Assembly: GCA_003508835.1 (NCBI GenBank)
Contig: PUFA01000068.1
Location: forward strand, 4,588,001 to 4,652,000
DNA length: 64,000 nucleotides
DNA from: Eonycteris spelaea
Taxonomy: Eukaryota; Chordata; Mammalia; Chiroptera; Pteropodidae
Direction: 5' to 3'
Shown: piece by piece, positions 1 to 11,579 of the stretch
How the letters are laid out: each line of letters begins with the position of its first letter
Numbering within the stretch: position 1 is the stretch's first letter
Translations under genes and position numbers: made by a program
The notes under the pieces: model-generated
Told to the model about the DNA's origin: nothing
The model's database searches: none
Seen by the model: the letters and a program-made list of their open reading frames with translations, nothing else

Positions 1-240
1 GACTCAAAGAAACAGACCAAAGAGATGGTTGCCAGAGGGAGGGCATGGGTAGATAGGGGAAAGGGAATGTAGTCAATGATACTGTGATAAGTTTGCACAG
101 TGACAGATGGTTACTAGAATTAATGGGGTAATCACATTGTAAGGTATAAAAATGTCAAATCACTATATTGTACACCTGAAACTAATAAAATCAATATAAG
201 ACTGTATAACAACTATACTTAAATTAAAAATAAATTAAAA
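1..240 (+). mobile_element. LINE-1 3' end (5' part truncated or outside the window)
   Basis: The sequence matches the L1 3' UTR end typical of laurasiatherian mammals: a 'gtgacagatggttactag' stretch, then 'ttgtacacctgaaactaat' and an A-rich tail. The same 3' end appears in opposite orientation at 7395 and 50470, so these are related subfamily members. It begins at or before the left edge. Confidence 0.75.
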
Positions 241-969
241 AGAGTAACTTGCTCATGATGGCTCAACTGATAGAGCAGAACTAGTATCAAATATAGGTCT
301 ATCTGACCTCCCTTAAGCTTTCTGCCACATCTTACAGAAAGGCCTGTTTGAGGTGTTCTGGAAGGCAAAATATCCCCAGAGACCTCATTCATTCTCTAAT
401 TTAGCAGGAAATTACTGTAAGGGATTGTAGTATTTTTCGTGGTTGGAAGGATTGGAACCCTCTAGTAGAATCCTAGATTTCCCCAATTCTACCTTATTTT
501 CTGATCCCAGGAACCCTGAGATGTTTGGACCCCTAAGGAGCTCTTTCCTCTCTGATCAAGGTTAAGAACTGTGCTGATCTGAAAATGAGGTGATCCCACA
601 CCACTGACACTAGAAAAAGATACTTGCTCTTAGAAAGACCTCATAATCTGTGGGTATTTGTAAATTGCATTTAATCTTGCATAATTTATGGTAAGGAATT
701 AGGCACCATGTACTGTAAACTTACTAAATAAAAGTGCATATAGATATTGTCTATCTTTGAAGTCAGAAAACATCATCTCGCATTACTGAATGTTAGTGAG
801 TCTCATACATCTACCAAATATCTCTCTTTAATACCACCATCTCTGTCTGGCCTCTTCCTTTTTCTGATACTGTTTCATCTATTACAAATGTAGCCTTCCC
901 TAATTTTATTCTACTCTATTCTGTACTCTACTTTGTTCCATTCTCTTAATTTCCCAAAGGCACATAATG

Positions 970-1085
970 TTTTATAATTATATCAGAGCTGGATGGGAAT
1001 TTAGAGGTCATCTAGTATATATGAAGCCTAGAAAAGTTAAAAGACTCGCTCAAGTTCATTCAAATCATGACGGAATTGATCAATG
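970..1085 (+). mobile_element. Ancient mammalian-wide repeat fragment (MIR/L3-like)
   Basis: The wording 'agagctggatgggaatttagaggtcatctagt' followed by an eroded 'aagactcgctcaagttcattc' is typical of old mammalian-wide repeats. The family is not certain. Confidence 0.35.
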
Positions 1086-1181
1086 TTTTTGAGCTTGGAA
1101 TTGAGGGTAATTTTTACTGTTTCAAACTGCTTCTCTTCCCTTAGCCCTTATATACTCATCTTCATGAAGTGTAATTATCAA

Positions 1182-1251
1182 CAGAAAATTATTAAATATG
1201 CAATTTGTTGATAATGCAGAAAATTATTAAGCATGCATTTTGTTGATAATG
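1182..1251. repeat. 35-bp tandem duplication, two units
   Basis: Units 1182-1216 and 1217-1251 both begin CAGAAAATTATTAA and end TTTGTTGATAATG. They differ at three positions, so the duplication is old but directly visible. Confidence 0.9.
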
Positions 1252-1394
1252 CATTAAAAAAGTTACATAAACCTAAATTCTACTATTTCATTATTCAGAC
1301 CAACAGTCTCCAAGGAGATAAGGAGAGAAAAAAGCCACTATAAATTATTTTAGAAATGCATGGAGGTACTTATGTATGGATAATGATTGGGAGG

Positions 1395-1485
1395 TGATAC
1401 AGGCATTTAGAAGAGGGCCAAGGATGCTAAATGCACTATAATGTACAGACCAGTCTCACACAATAAAGAATTGTCTCATGTGCTG
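1395..1485 (+). mobile_element. MER20-like hAT DNA transposon fragment
   Basis: The stretch 'gccaaggatgctaaatgcactataatgtacag' followed by 'caataaagaattgtct' matches the 3' half of MER20 as remembered. The 5' half is missing. Confidence 0.55.
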
Positions 1486-2224
1486 CACGACTGTTAACAT
1501 TCCACTGGATATTCATAAAGATTTTTTTTAATTTTATAATTTTCTAAGCCTTCAAAATGAAATTGGTTTTTATAAACTAATACAAATTATTATCTGAAAT
1601 GATTCAATAATCATTAAATATTCTAGGAATGTAACTCCTGTGTAAATCAAGGAATAATTGTACTTTGTTCTATAATTTTAGCAGTAATTGAGTCCCATTT
1701 TTGAAAATCCCATCCTTACATCAATGCTGCTGCTTCTGATAGTTGTGTCACTGGTACACCTCTCCTGTATCGGTCTACATTTGTAAATGTCATCTGCAAA
1801 TATGTAATTGAAGAGATTGCAGGCTCCTTTTAATAGACATAGAACCAATGATTTTAAATTGATTGAAACACATGAAATATAATGATCTCACCAAATTTAA
1901 TTAATAATGTTTTAAATATATTTTATTTGATTGTAATCATAGATTTATTTTTAAAACCTTTTATTATATAAGAACCTATTTTGAGAAAATTATCCAAAGT
2001 TATTTTTTAAGAGTTTTCGGTTGTTTTTAGTATTACTCTGTTATTGCTCCAAAGGTCATCATCTATACTCAATTTCTATACTCAAGCTTTAGGGTAGCTG
2101 GGTATTTTTAATATCTTTCCCTAGTCTCCCTTTTTTTAAATCAAAGCATAGCATTCTAAGGTCTTTTGAACTAGAAATTAAATATATACCTTTACATGAG
2201 GGGGAATTCCAAACAAAGTTAAAG

Positions 2225-2299
2225 AGATAGGGGTAGAGATGATAGATGAGATAGATGGACAGTTAGATAGATACAGATGTTAGATATGTAGATGATAGA

Positions 2300-2333
<34 letters not shown>

Positions 2334-2372
2334 CATAGATGATAGATGATAGATAGATATAGATAGATGATA
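2225..2372. repeat. GATA/CATA tetranucleotide microsatellite
   Basis: Interrupted GATA units flank a pure run of seven or so CATA units near 2290-2328, followed by more GATA. It is a compound microsatellite, likely polymorphic. Confidence 0.9.
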
Positions 2373-2961
2373 AATAAATTTCCTCATTGGCCCACCCAAT
2401 ATAAAATGAAAATATTTTGACAGTAAAGCTTAAGGAATAGTTTATTTGTAAAAAAATAAGACATTTTTACTTTCTCTATTTACATTTTTACTTTAACTAT
2501 ATATAATCATGAGATTATATATATTATAACTTTATATATACATATGTATTATAAAGTTATTTATTATAATCTTTTATCACATACAAATGATTTATTATTT
2601 CTTCCAACACTAATTTTCAATCTAGGACCTATCATATGTCTGCTCTTTCATTTTTCCTCTGCTTTTTTTAAGAAATGGTATCTTGTCTCAAAAATTACCA
2701 TATTGAAACATTATTTTAATATAAAGTAATTTTTTAATATTTCTCCTTTTACTTCATTTAGGCATTATATAAAAAAAATATGTATAGGCAATTGTATTAT
2801 CTATGAATTTCATTTCAGATGGAGAAGGAGAGTATTGTAAAACATTTATTATAAAATGGAAAGGTTGGATTGGGTAGAACTGGGAACCACTGGTTTTGAT
2901 ATTTGATATTGTTATGTATATTGTTATGTATTTGTGCTTAGCTTGCCTTCCAGCTAGACCA

Positions 2962-3292
2962 GAAATCAGCAAAGTATAGCCCATGTGTCAAATCAAACCT
3001 ACTATCTGTTTTTATATAGCCCATGAGCTAAGAATGTTTTTTATATTTTTTATTAGTTGAAGAAAATAATAAGACTATCTCATGACATGAAAAAAATATA
3101 TGAAATTTCAATTATACTATCTGTATATAAAGTTTTATTAGAACACAACCATGCTCATTTGTTTGCAAATTGTCTATGGCTACTTTTGTGCTATGATGGC
3201 AAAGTTGAGTAGTTGCAATACAGATTCTAGGGCCAGAAAGTCCTAAAATATTTACTGTCTGGCTCTTTATAGAAAAAGTTTGCCAGTCTCTC
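2962..3292 (+). mobile_element. Non-autonomous DNA transposon, hAT-like MER element
   Basis: Near-complete copy with degraded inverted ends ('atcagcaaagtatagccc' at the left, 'aaaaagtttgccagt' at the right). It contains the family's diagnostic core 'aaagttttattagaacacaacc' and 'aaatatttactgtctggctctttatag'. I recognise the family but am not sure of its name. The minus-strand 75-codon open frame at 3112-3339 is a by-product of it. Confidence 0.65.
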
Positions 3293-3589
3293 CACAAGAC
3301 TAACAGGTTTCCATTTCCTATTGATAAAATGCCTAACAACGCCTATACATTTTTTTAAAGGCCTGATTCAAGCACATCCTCTTTTTTAATTGTTTCCAGT
3401 TCATTTTAGCTCACAAAACCTGTATTTAACATGGTGTCCTGAACAATTAGCCTATTACCTTGCATTTTGTTTAGTTGTTTCCTTCTCAGTCTTCTGATTA
3501 CAGAGAAAGAGAGTCCTACATGCTCATCATAGAACCTAATTCATAGTAGCCATCTATTCAATCACCTCTTTGTGAAATTCCTGTAGAGT

Positions 3590-3800
3590 TATTATTAAGC
3601 TATGCATTTTGACCCAGACTTGTCAGCTGCATCCTGGCTATGAAGAGGAGAGGCTGTGTCTGCTATATCTTTATGTCTATCTCCTTCACTAATCTGAATT
3701 TCATTAGAGCATAACCTGTTTACTTACCTTTGTTTCCCCCCAATACCCAACATGTAGCAATAGGTCAGTAAGTTGTTCTTGATTTCTGAATGGATATTAG
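3590..3800 (+). mobile_element. LINE-2 3' end fragment
   Basis: An eroded 'cattagagcataacctgtttacttacctttgtttcccccc ... catgtagcaataggtcagtaag' pattern follows the L2 3' UTR order (segments quoted separately). Confidence 0.45.
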
Positions 3801-4639
3801 CACAGGGCCTTGAATATCAAGGTACTTAATCAGTGTGGATTTGACTTATAATTATTATTATTATTACAAATTTTGCAAGTGCCTTAAGATCAAGAGTGAC
3901 ATCTTCTGTCCTTATAGTAGTGCTATGTAATAACAATTGGAACAAAAAGTTGTTAACTTAGGTATATCATTTTGTTCATTTGTTATGTTTTTACTCAAAT
4001 TTTTATTCTATTCTGTAGTGCTGTCATAATATTGGAATCACTGTTCAGAAATGATGTTCTGCATTCAAGTGGGTCATGCTATTCAATGATGAAAAGTGTG
4101 GTACTGCAGCAGCTTCAGAGGACAACCAAAAAAAAAAAATCTGATTCTGCACAGTTTCTTTGTCTAATTAAGGAGTCACTTGTTCTCTAGAAGATTGAAA
4201 TAATGTCATGAAATACTATTTTATAATTAGTTTCTGTACAATTTATTGCAGAGTACATGACCTTTTTTCTCCATCATTTTCATCATTAAAAATAAGTGCT
4301 CTGAGTACAGTAGTTGGCACTGCCACGTCAAAAATCCATAATTGGACACATTTGCACTTTATTCTGAAAGGCTGTGCTATTTAGTTAATAGTCAACATTG
4401 TTGTTATTTTTCAGTAAGTACTTCTTTCTTTAAAATTGGAACTAAATTTAAAACTACATAAATAAATCCTTGATTTATATTACATTTTAGAATAATTAGC
4501 AAACATCTACTTCTGACAGACTGGAAAGATAATCTTAAAAAACACCTGTTGATTTTGTTTGTGCAATGATCATTCATTTTTCTTACATATTTTTTTTTTT
4601 GTTCTCTACCAGACATATTATTGCACTTAATTCCAATGT

Positions 4640-5565
4640 TTTAGGGTTTTTTTTAACTTTATTTTTTAGAGAAGTTTTAGGTTCACAGCAAACTTAAGAA
4701 GAAGATACTTGCAATAATTTTTAAATTCACTGTTTTCAAGTATTTTTTAAATAAAAATAAATGAATAATCGCAAATCCTCTTAGTTTAAAGATAAGCATT
4801 TATGCTACTTTTAAAAATAATTTTATTTGGTTCTGATGTAGAAATAATACAAATTCATGCTAAAAAATATGATAAGCTAGTGATATGTTTGAAATACTCA
4901 AAATGCCTCTAATTATACCTAGAGGTAATCACAGTTAATATTTTGATACCTTTTTAGTTTTTTAAAAATTTTCTCTGCATATGTATCTTCAGAAAATATA
5001 TACAATATTTTTGTATTCACATGTTTACAATGTTCATATGTGTCTTAGTGAGAATTTAAGAATATAAAACAATATTGCTTCTTAAAATTAACATCATATT
5101 GTGAATATTTTCCTAAGTTAGTAAAATATTTTTCTTGTTGTTAAAATTTTTAATGACTGCCAAATATTCCTGTTTTTACCAAATTCATATTGTTGGACAT
5201 TTAGGCTTTCTTTATTATCATTAATATAAACAACACTGAAATAAGCATTGGTGTATTTGAACTTTTGACTATATTTCTCATGTAGATATATTTCCAGAAA
5301 AGAAATCACTGTGTCAAGGGAATACATTTTTTAAGGTTTATAAATTTTAACTAGTAATTCAGTCAATTTTTATTCAATAATTAATTATTGAACATTCCTA
5401 TATGATAAAACACTGTGTTTATCATTAGGGATATAATGGAAAATAAAAGAAATTTATTCCTACCCCATACAGTTTAGTGTTAATTGCCAAATTGCTTCTA
5501 AGTGTTTTACAAATTTATAGTCCTCCCATTCCAGGAATGTATGAACACGTCATCACTCCTGCACA
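4640..5565 (-). mobile_element. Old LINE-1 (L1M-type) 3' fragments, antisense, interrupted by LINE-2
   Basis: The + strand carries 'gttttaggttcacagcaaa' (4674-4692), 'ttgttggacatttaggctt' and 'ccaaattgcttctaagtg', all antisense L1M 3'-region signatures. A short antisense LINE-2 piece at about 5358-5480 splits the copy. Confidence 0.6.
5358..5480 (-). mobile_element. LINE-2 fragment inserted in or abutting the L1M copy
   Basis: The order 'tttattcaataattaattattgaacattcc', 'aaacactgtgtttatcattagg', 'ttcctaccccatacagtt' follows the antisense L2 3' end. Confidence 0.4.
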
Positions 5566-5780
5566 TATGATGGTTTCATCTTGTAAAAAAATTAATGAAT
5601 CTGGTAAGCTAAATTTGCATGCCATTGTTTTTTAAATTTGTCTTTATTTTTTAATGATGATGAATATGTTTCATATTATTGTAATCAATTATGATACTAT
5701 TATGGTATCTTCTATCATACCTAGCACAATAATAATACCCAGTTGACAATTTAATCCATACTTTGTTGACAGGATAATGG

Positions 5781-5970
5781 TAGGAAGGAAGGAGGAAAGG
5801 AAGAAATGAAAGAAGGAAGGAAGGAAGGAAGGAAGGAAGGAAGGAAGGAAGGAAGGAAGGAAGGAAGGGAGGGAGGGAGGGGGGAGGGAGGGAGGGAGGA
5901 AGGAAGGAAGGAAGGAAGGAAGGAAGGGAGGGAGGGAGGGAGGGAGGGAGGGAGGGAGGAAGGAAGGAAA
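5781..5970. repeat. (GGAA)n/(GGGA)n microsatellite
   Basis: The repeat is about 190 bp of pure purine tetranucleotides that switch between GGAA and GGGA blocks. The G-rich blocks at about 5867-5900 and 5925-5960 contain many GGG runs. Minus-strand proline/serine/leucine open frames of 108 and 76 codons are artefacts of this repeat. Confidence 0.95.
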
Positions 5971-7394
5971 AAGACATTCAAATAGGAGAGTAGTCCCTGT
6001 TTAAAAGTCTTGGTGAAATAAATTTTTATGTACAGTATTTAGCAGGGTAGTTCTTAACCATCTTCATGAATGATCTATGCACCTGTCTTTTTTGCCACTG
6101 TAACTCCTTTTCTTGTGTTTGTTCTCTGGAAGGAAAAGGGTTGAATGCTCTTATTTTTACACTGATATAAAAATGTGAGCAAAATCGAATTGAGTGACAG
6201 ATGAAAAAGTAATTAGTACAACAGACAGGAATAGACAGGCCATCTGACTAGGTCGATAGAGAGTTTGCTAAAGAGTGCAATATGGGCTTAAAGAGGAAAA
6301 GTGATCTAACTAATCAAATGGGGTAGGAAAATATTCTGAAACTCTCCTGACTATTTAATAGTATGTGTGTTTATATATAGATAAAAATTTTATGAAATTT
6401 GTATATAAACAAACATATTCAAGGATGATTTTGGGTACACATGTCTTAAAATGCAGACAGCCTGTCCCTAAAAGCCCAAACTATTATATCCTAGAATGAT
6501 TGTATAAAATTTTATTCTCAAAAACACACTATTATTACAGTGCCAGTGCCAATATTTAAAATTAAACTTATGTATGCAACAACTTTACAGACCCCTCTTA
6601 TGAAGAAGGCTGGGCATGCTCTGGTTGTTGTAAAAAATAAATGAAGCCAATCTGTCAGTAATGCGAAGGTAGCTGTTTTTTTTTTTAATATAGGCGAGAA
6701 CATCATTTTCAAAGAACTGAATGGAAAGGTGGCAGGTTTAGAATTGTAAGTAGATTGAGGACAGAAACTCTTCTGAGTTTATGAAAGAGCCCAGCATAAT
6801 TGTTTGTTTTGTGTAAGCTTGTAATTATTATTTTTTCAATAGTTGAGGGAAAAACAGATAGGTAACACTTCACATTATCATCTCCACCCCTTTTTGTGCA
6901 GTTTACTTTTTCCTACCCTGCACTACTCTCAGACCTGTTTTATAACTCATTCAGTTTACCATGCCAGAAAATCAAGAAGTAATGATCAGTGCAATCACCT
7001 GTCTACCCTCAAGCCCCACACTAATTAAGTGATGACTAGTTGATATAGAATTATATCTCGTAGTGTCTAAAATATCATCCCTTTTCACATTCCCATTCTC
7101 TGTGATTGAATATAGATGGGCATTATCATTCACATAAGGTGTTTGCACCAGCCTCCAAAATGCCTCGGTCCAATCAAAGTGTTTTTGTTGCCAAAGTTAT
7201 TTCAACATTCAGTTCTGTTTCTATCACTCGCTGATGTAGATGAATTAACAACCCCAAATCATTTAAAGTAATGCTTCACTCTAAGTGTAATCTGATTTAT
7301 GGAAAGGGCAAGTATGTCTGAAAATTTTAATGGATGGTCTCAGATTACACATGTTAAACAGTTGTTTATTTTTCAATTCTTTAAATTTTTAAAA

Positions 7395-10300
7395 TTACTG
7401 TTGTCATATGATATTATATTAGTTTCGGGTATACAATTTAGTGATTAGATATTGTATAACTTACAGTGTGACCACCCTGATAAATCTAGTATCCATCTGA
7501 CACCATACATAGTTATTACAATATTATTAATTACATTCCTTATTCTATAATTTACATCCCCATGACTATTTTGTATCTACCAGTATGTACTTCTTAATCC
7601 CTTCCCCTTTCTCACCCAACCCCTAATTTCCTCCCATCTGACAACCATTAAAATATGCTCTGTATCTATGAGTTTATTTTTGTTTTGTTTCTTTATTTTC
7701 TTCTTTAGATTCCACTTATAAGTGAAAGCATATGGCATTTGTCTTTCTCTGTCTGATTTACTCCACTCAGCACAATCCCCTCTAGGTCTATCCATGTTGT
7801 TATAGATGACAAGATTTGATTCTTTTTTATGGCTAAGTGATATTTTATTTTCTATACGTGTACACATAATTATTTTGTTATTATGTTATATTTTTCTTTT
7901 ATGATATTTTAATTTGTGTTTATACACACATACTACCTCTTCTTTATCTATTCATCCAATGATGGACACCTAGGTAGCCTCCATATCATGGCTATTGTAA
8001 ATAACGCTGCAATGAACATGTGGATTCACATGTCCCTTTGAAGCAGTGTTTTGGGTTTCTTCGGATAAAAACCAAGAAGTGAGATTACTGGTCCTTCTTT
8101 TTCTCTTGGTATAGCCTTTGTTTTGAAGTCTATTTTGTCTGGCATAAGTATAGCTACCCCAGCTTTTTGGTTTGTCTGTTACTATTTTGATGAAACATTT
8201 TTTTCATTTCGTTACTTTCAGTCTGTGTGTGTCTTTTGATCTGAGGTGAGTCTCTTGTAGATAACATATGTAAGGGTCTTGTTTCTCATCCATTCAGTCA
8301 CCCTATTTTTTGACTGAGGAGCACTTAATCCATATTTATTCAAAGTGATTGTTGATAGATATATAGTTATTGCCATTTTATTATTCACATTTTAATTTAT
8401 TTTTTCTTGAAAAAGTTCACCAACATTTCCTTTAATATTTCCTTAATGGTGATGAACCTCTTTAGCTTTTTCTTGTCTGGGAATTTTTTATCTATCTTTC
8501 GATTCTAAATAATAGTTTTTTCTGGATAGAGTAATCTTGGTTGCAGGTCCTTACTTTTCATCACTTTGAATATTTTGTACCAATCCCTTCTGGCTTGCAA
8601 AATTTCTGTTGAGAAATCAGCTCATAGTCTTATGTGAACTTCCTTGTAGGTGACTGCTTTTCTTTTGCTGCTTTTAAGATTCTCTCTTTATCTTTAACCT
8701 TTGGCACTTGATTATAATGCATCCTGGTGTGAGCCTCTATGGGTTCATCTCGTTTGGGATTCTCTGTGCTTCCTGGGGTTGTATGTCTATTTCTTTTACC
8801 AAGATTAGGAAAGTTTTCCATCATTATTGCTTCAAACAAGTTTTCATTTTTTGCTCTCTCTTCTCCTTCTGTTATCTCTGTGATGAGAATGTTTTTACAT
8901 TTGATATTGTCCCAGAGGCCCCTTAAACTGTTCTATATTTTTTTTAGATTTTTTTTCTTGTTTCTGTTCTGATTGGATGTTTTCTGCTACCTTATCTTCT
9001 AAATCTCTGATTTGATCCTATGCTTCATCTAAGCTACTGTTGATTCCTTCTAAGGTGTTCTTCACTTCAGTTATTGTATTCTTCATTTCTGACTGGTTAC
9101 TTTTTACATTTTCTATCTCTACATTAAAGTTCTCACTGAGTTCAGCTATTTTTCTCCTAAATTCATTGAGCATTCTTATAACCAGTGTTTTGAACTCTTC
9201 ATTTGGTAGATTGTTTGTTTCCTTTTTGTTTTCTTCTTTATCTGAAGCTTCGTTCTGTTCTTTCATTTGACACATATGTCTTTGTCTCCCGATTTTGGCT
9301 GCCTCTCTGTGTTTGTTCCTATGTATTAGGCAGGGCTGCTATGTCTCCCGATCTTAGTAGAGTGGCCTTATGTGGTACCTGTGCCATGGGGCCCAGTGGC
9401 ACAGTCTTTCCTGGCCACCTGAGCTGGGTTTTCCAGGTACGTCCCTTGTATGGGTTGTGTGTGCACTCCTATGGCAGTTGAGCCTTGGTTGCTGTTTCAC
9501 GTCAGTCGGAGGAATTGACCCTAATGCTAATTGGTTGTGAGAACTGGCCATAACCAGTGGAGGAGCTGTTGTGCAGAGGCTGACCCAATGGAGCACAATT
9601 CACTTTTGTAGGGTTCTGGTGCCTGCCATGTTTGCCCTTTGATCGTGTCATCCTGGGATGTGACCTTGGGTGGTGCTCCGCTTCAGACCAACGCTGGCCA
9701 CTAGGCATGCAGGCCAGGGCGTCTTGAGAGGAAGACTGTTGCAGGCCAAGTTCAGCTATAGCCCTTGCCCTGCCCAGGGCCACCTGGTATGAGCCACCAT
9801 GCAATCTGCTGGATTTAGATGTGCCTCAAGAGGCCAAGCTGCAAACTGAGCCTGGCTGCTGCTAGTGATTGGCTTGGAGCTAGCTGCTCAGCAAAAGGTA
9901 CAAGGCATGTAGAGGCAAGATGCTGCTTCTTTGAGTTTTGTGAGCCTTTGAGAGATTTTAAGAAAATCTGTCACATGAGCCAAGATAGGCCATTTGTATG
10001 GGGGAAAAAATGGAGGCAGCTTGGGTCAGCCCACAAGTTGGGAGAGATAGAGTCTCAGGGAATCATCTGTGTTATCCCGGTTGATGGAGACTCAGTGATG
10101 GCAGTCACCTTCATTTGAATGCTGGGACTGGGGAGGGCTGAACAAAGGAACAATGGATACTATCCAGGAGAAAACTATCCCTTCGGCCCTCACCCCAGTG
10201 CCAGACAATTTAATTCTTTTCTGTATGTCCCTGGCACTCTTCAAGCAGCTGTCCCACTGCTGGAGCTCAGAGTAAGTCTGTCACCAAGTAAGTCTGCACA

Positions 10301-10686
10301 TGGGCCTCTTAAGAGGAACATCTGCAGCTCTAGTGGCCCTTTGTCTCGCTCAGCCACAATTTCTGCTGGCTTTCATAGCCAGAGGTTGTGGGAACTTCTC
10401 TTCACAGGACTGGAGCCTGGGCTGGTGAGCCCAGTGCGAGGCTGAGATCTCTTGCTTCTCTGATGGGATCTCTGATTCTCATGCCCCACGTGAGTGTGAG
10501 TCCAGCCCATTTTGTGTCTCTTCCCCTCCTATCAGCCTCGGAGTGCCCTCTCCTATATGTCCCGAGTTATAGGACTTCAGGTGACTCCCAATGATGGCTA
10601 TTCTGTAGTTTAGTTGTAATTTTGATGTGGCTGTTAGAGGAGATAAAAACAGCACTTACCTACTCTGCCATCTTAACTGGAAGCTC
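7395..10686 (-). mobile_element. LINE-1, antisense, internally deleted, with 5' UTR, ORF1 and both ends of ORF2
   Basis: Reading the minus strand from 10686, there is a 5' UTR starting GAGCTTCCAGTTAAGATGGC, an ORF1 remnant beginning at 9275, the start of ORF2 at about 8380 (the opening of the endonuclease domain, ending near the A-G-V-A-I-L-M-P-D-K-I-D-F-K motif), and then an abrupt junction at about 8092 to the ORF2 C-terminus and 3' UTR, ending at about 7395. About 2.8 kb of a normal 6-kb element is missing, including reverse transcriptase. Stop codons and frameshifts throughout mean it is dead. Confidence 0.85.
8440..9275 (-). pseudogene. LINE-1 ORF1p remnant
   Basis: The minus-strand frame from 9275 begins MCQMKEQNEASDKEENKKET and stays open for 85 codons to 9018, through a coiled-coil-rich N-terminal segment. 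The rest is broken. A second open stretch (8839-8630) carries ENFPNLGK and VKDKERILKAAKEKQ, which belong to the conserved C-terminal half of ORF1p. ORF1p is the RNA-binding chaperone of LINE-1 retrotransposition. The frame is interrupted between the pieces, so no functional protein is expected. Confidence 0.75.
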
Positions 10687-10834
10687 ACCCTTGGTGTTTT
10701 ATGTCTCCTAACGGCAGGTAAACTATGTAGAGCATTTCTTAAAAGTATATAATGATGAAATTCCTTTCTCATGGATAGTCACCAATATCTCATGAAACAG
10801 TTTGCCAAATACTAGTTTACAAGGTGAAACTTGA

Positions 10835-11280
10835 TTCCCTAGCAGGCCAAAGTTGTCTTTAATTTGGCCCCAGCCTGCATTTCCAACCCCGTCTTCAGCC
10901 ATTCCTATTGTGTTCTGGTCACACCCAATCACTCATTGTTCCCCTGATTTCCTGAACCCACCACATAGTCTCTTGCCAATTTTTTTTTTTAACGTCCTCC
11001 TCTCTATATAATGACTCCTATTGTTTCTGTGTTTGATAAAATCATATCTACATCATTCAAGGATCATCTCAAATGTTATCTTCTGTAAGCTTTCCTTTCT
11101 CTGAGCTTCCACAGAATGTTTTACATATACTTACTTTTCAGTTAACATCGTAGTTGCTTACATGTCTGCTTCATCCACCATGTTGGAAGTTTTGAAAGAA
11201 CACAAACCATGCCTTATTTATTTCCGTATCTTTAGTGCAAGGATAGGGCCTGACATTTTATAAATTATTGAAAGAATAGT
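10835..11280 (+). mobile_element. LINE-2 3' portion
   Basis: The order 'tttaatttggccccagcctgc', 'tcatctcaaatgttatcttctg', 'aagctttcctttctctgagc', 'tgccttatttatttccgtatc' and 'gacattttataaattattgaa' follows the L2 ORF2 end and 3' UTR in sense. Confidence 0.7.
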
Positions 11281-11579
11281 ATCTTTAAAAATTGGTAGGG
11301 AGAGAATAATGTTGTGTTAGGCAAGGCATACTGAAGAGGTTCTTATTTAGATAACACTGTGATTCGGTTCCTGGGTCCCACATTTTGTCTTAAAAGACCA
11401 GGTAACCTTTCTGATAAGCACAGCTATTTGAAGAGTGACAGGGACATCTGGAGGGAATAGGGACCATGAAACTGACCCACTCCAGATAAAATGTATATCA
11501 AATTATGTAAGAATCATTTATTTCAGTATAAAGTATAATCGTAAGATGAATTGAAACACCCATGTACATAAAATTGATT

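Noticed and set aside
5651..5981. Minus-strand open frames of 108 and 76 codons, rich in serine, leucine and proline
   Set aside because: They are translations of the GGAA/GGGA microsatellite; no gene signal.
9819..10445. Consecutive + strand open frames of 99 and 108 codons
   Set aside because: They are antisense to the GC-richer LINE-1 5' UTR, which produces chance frames.
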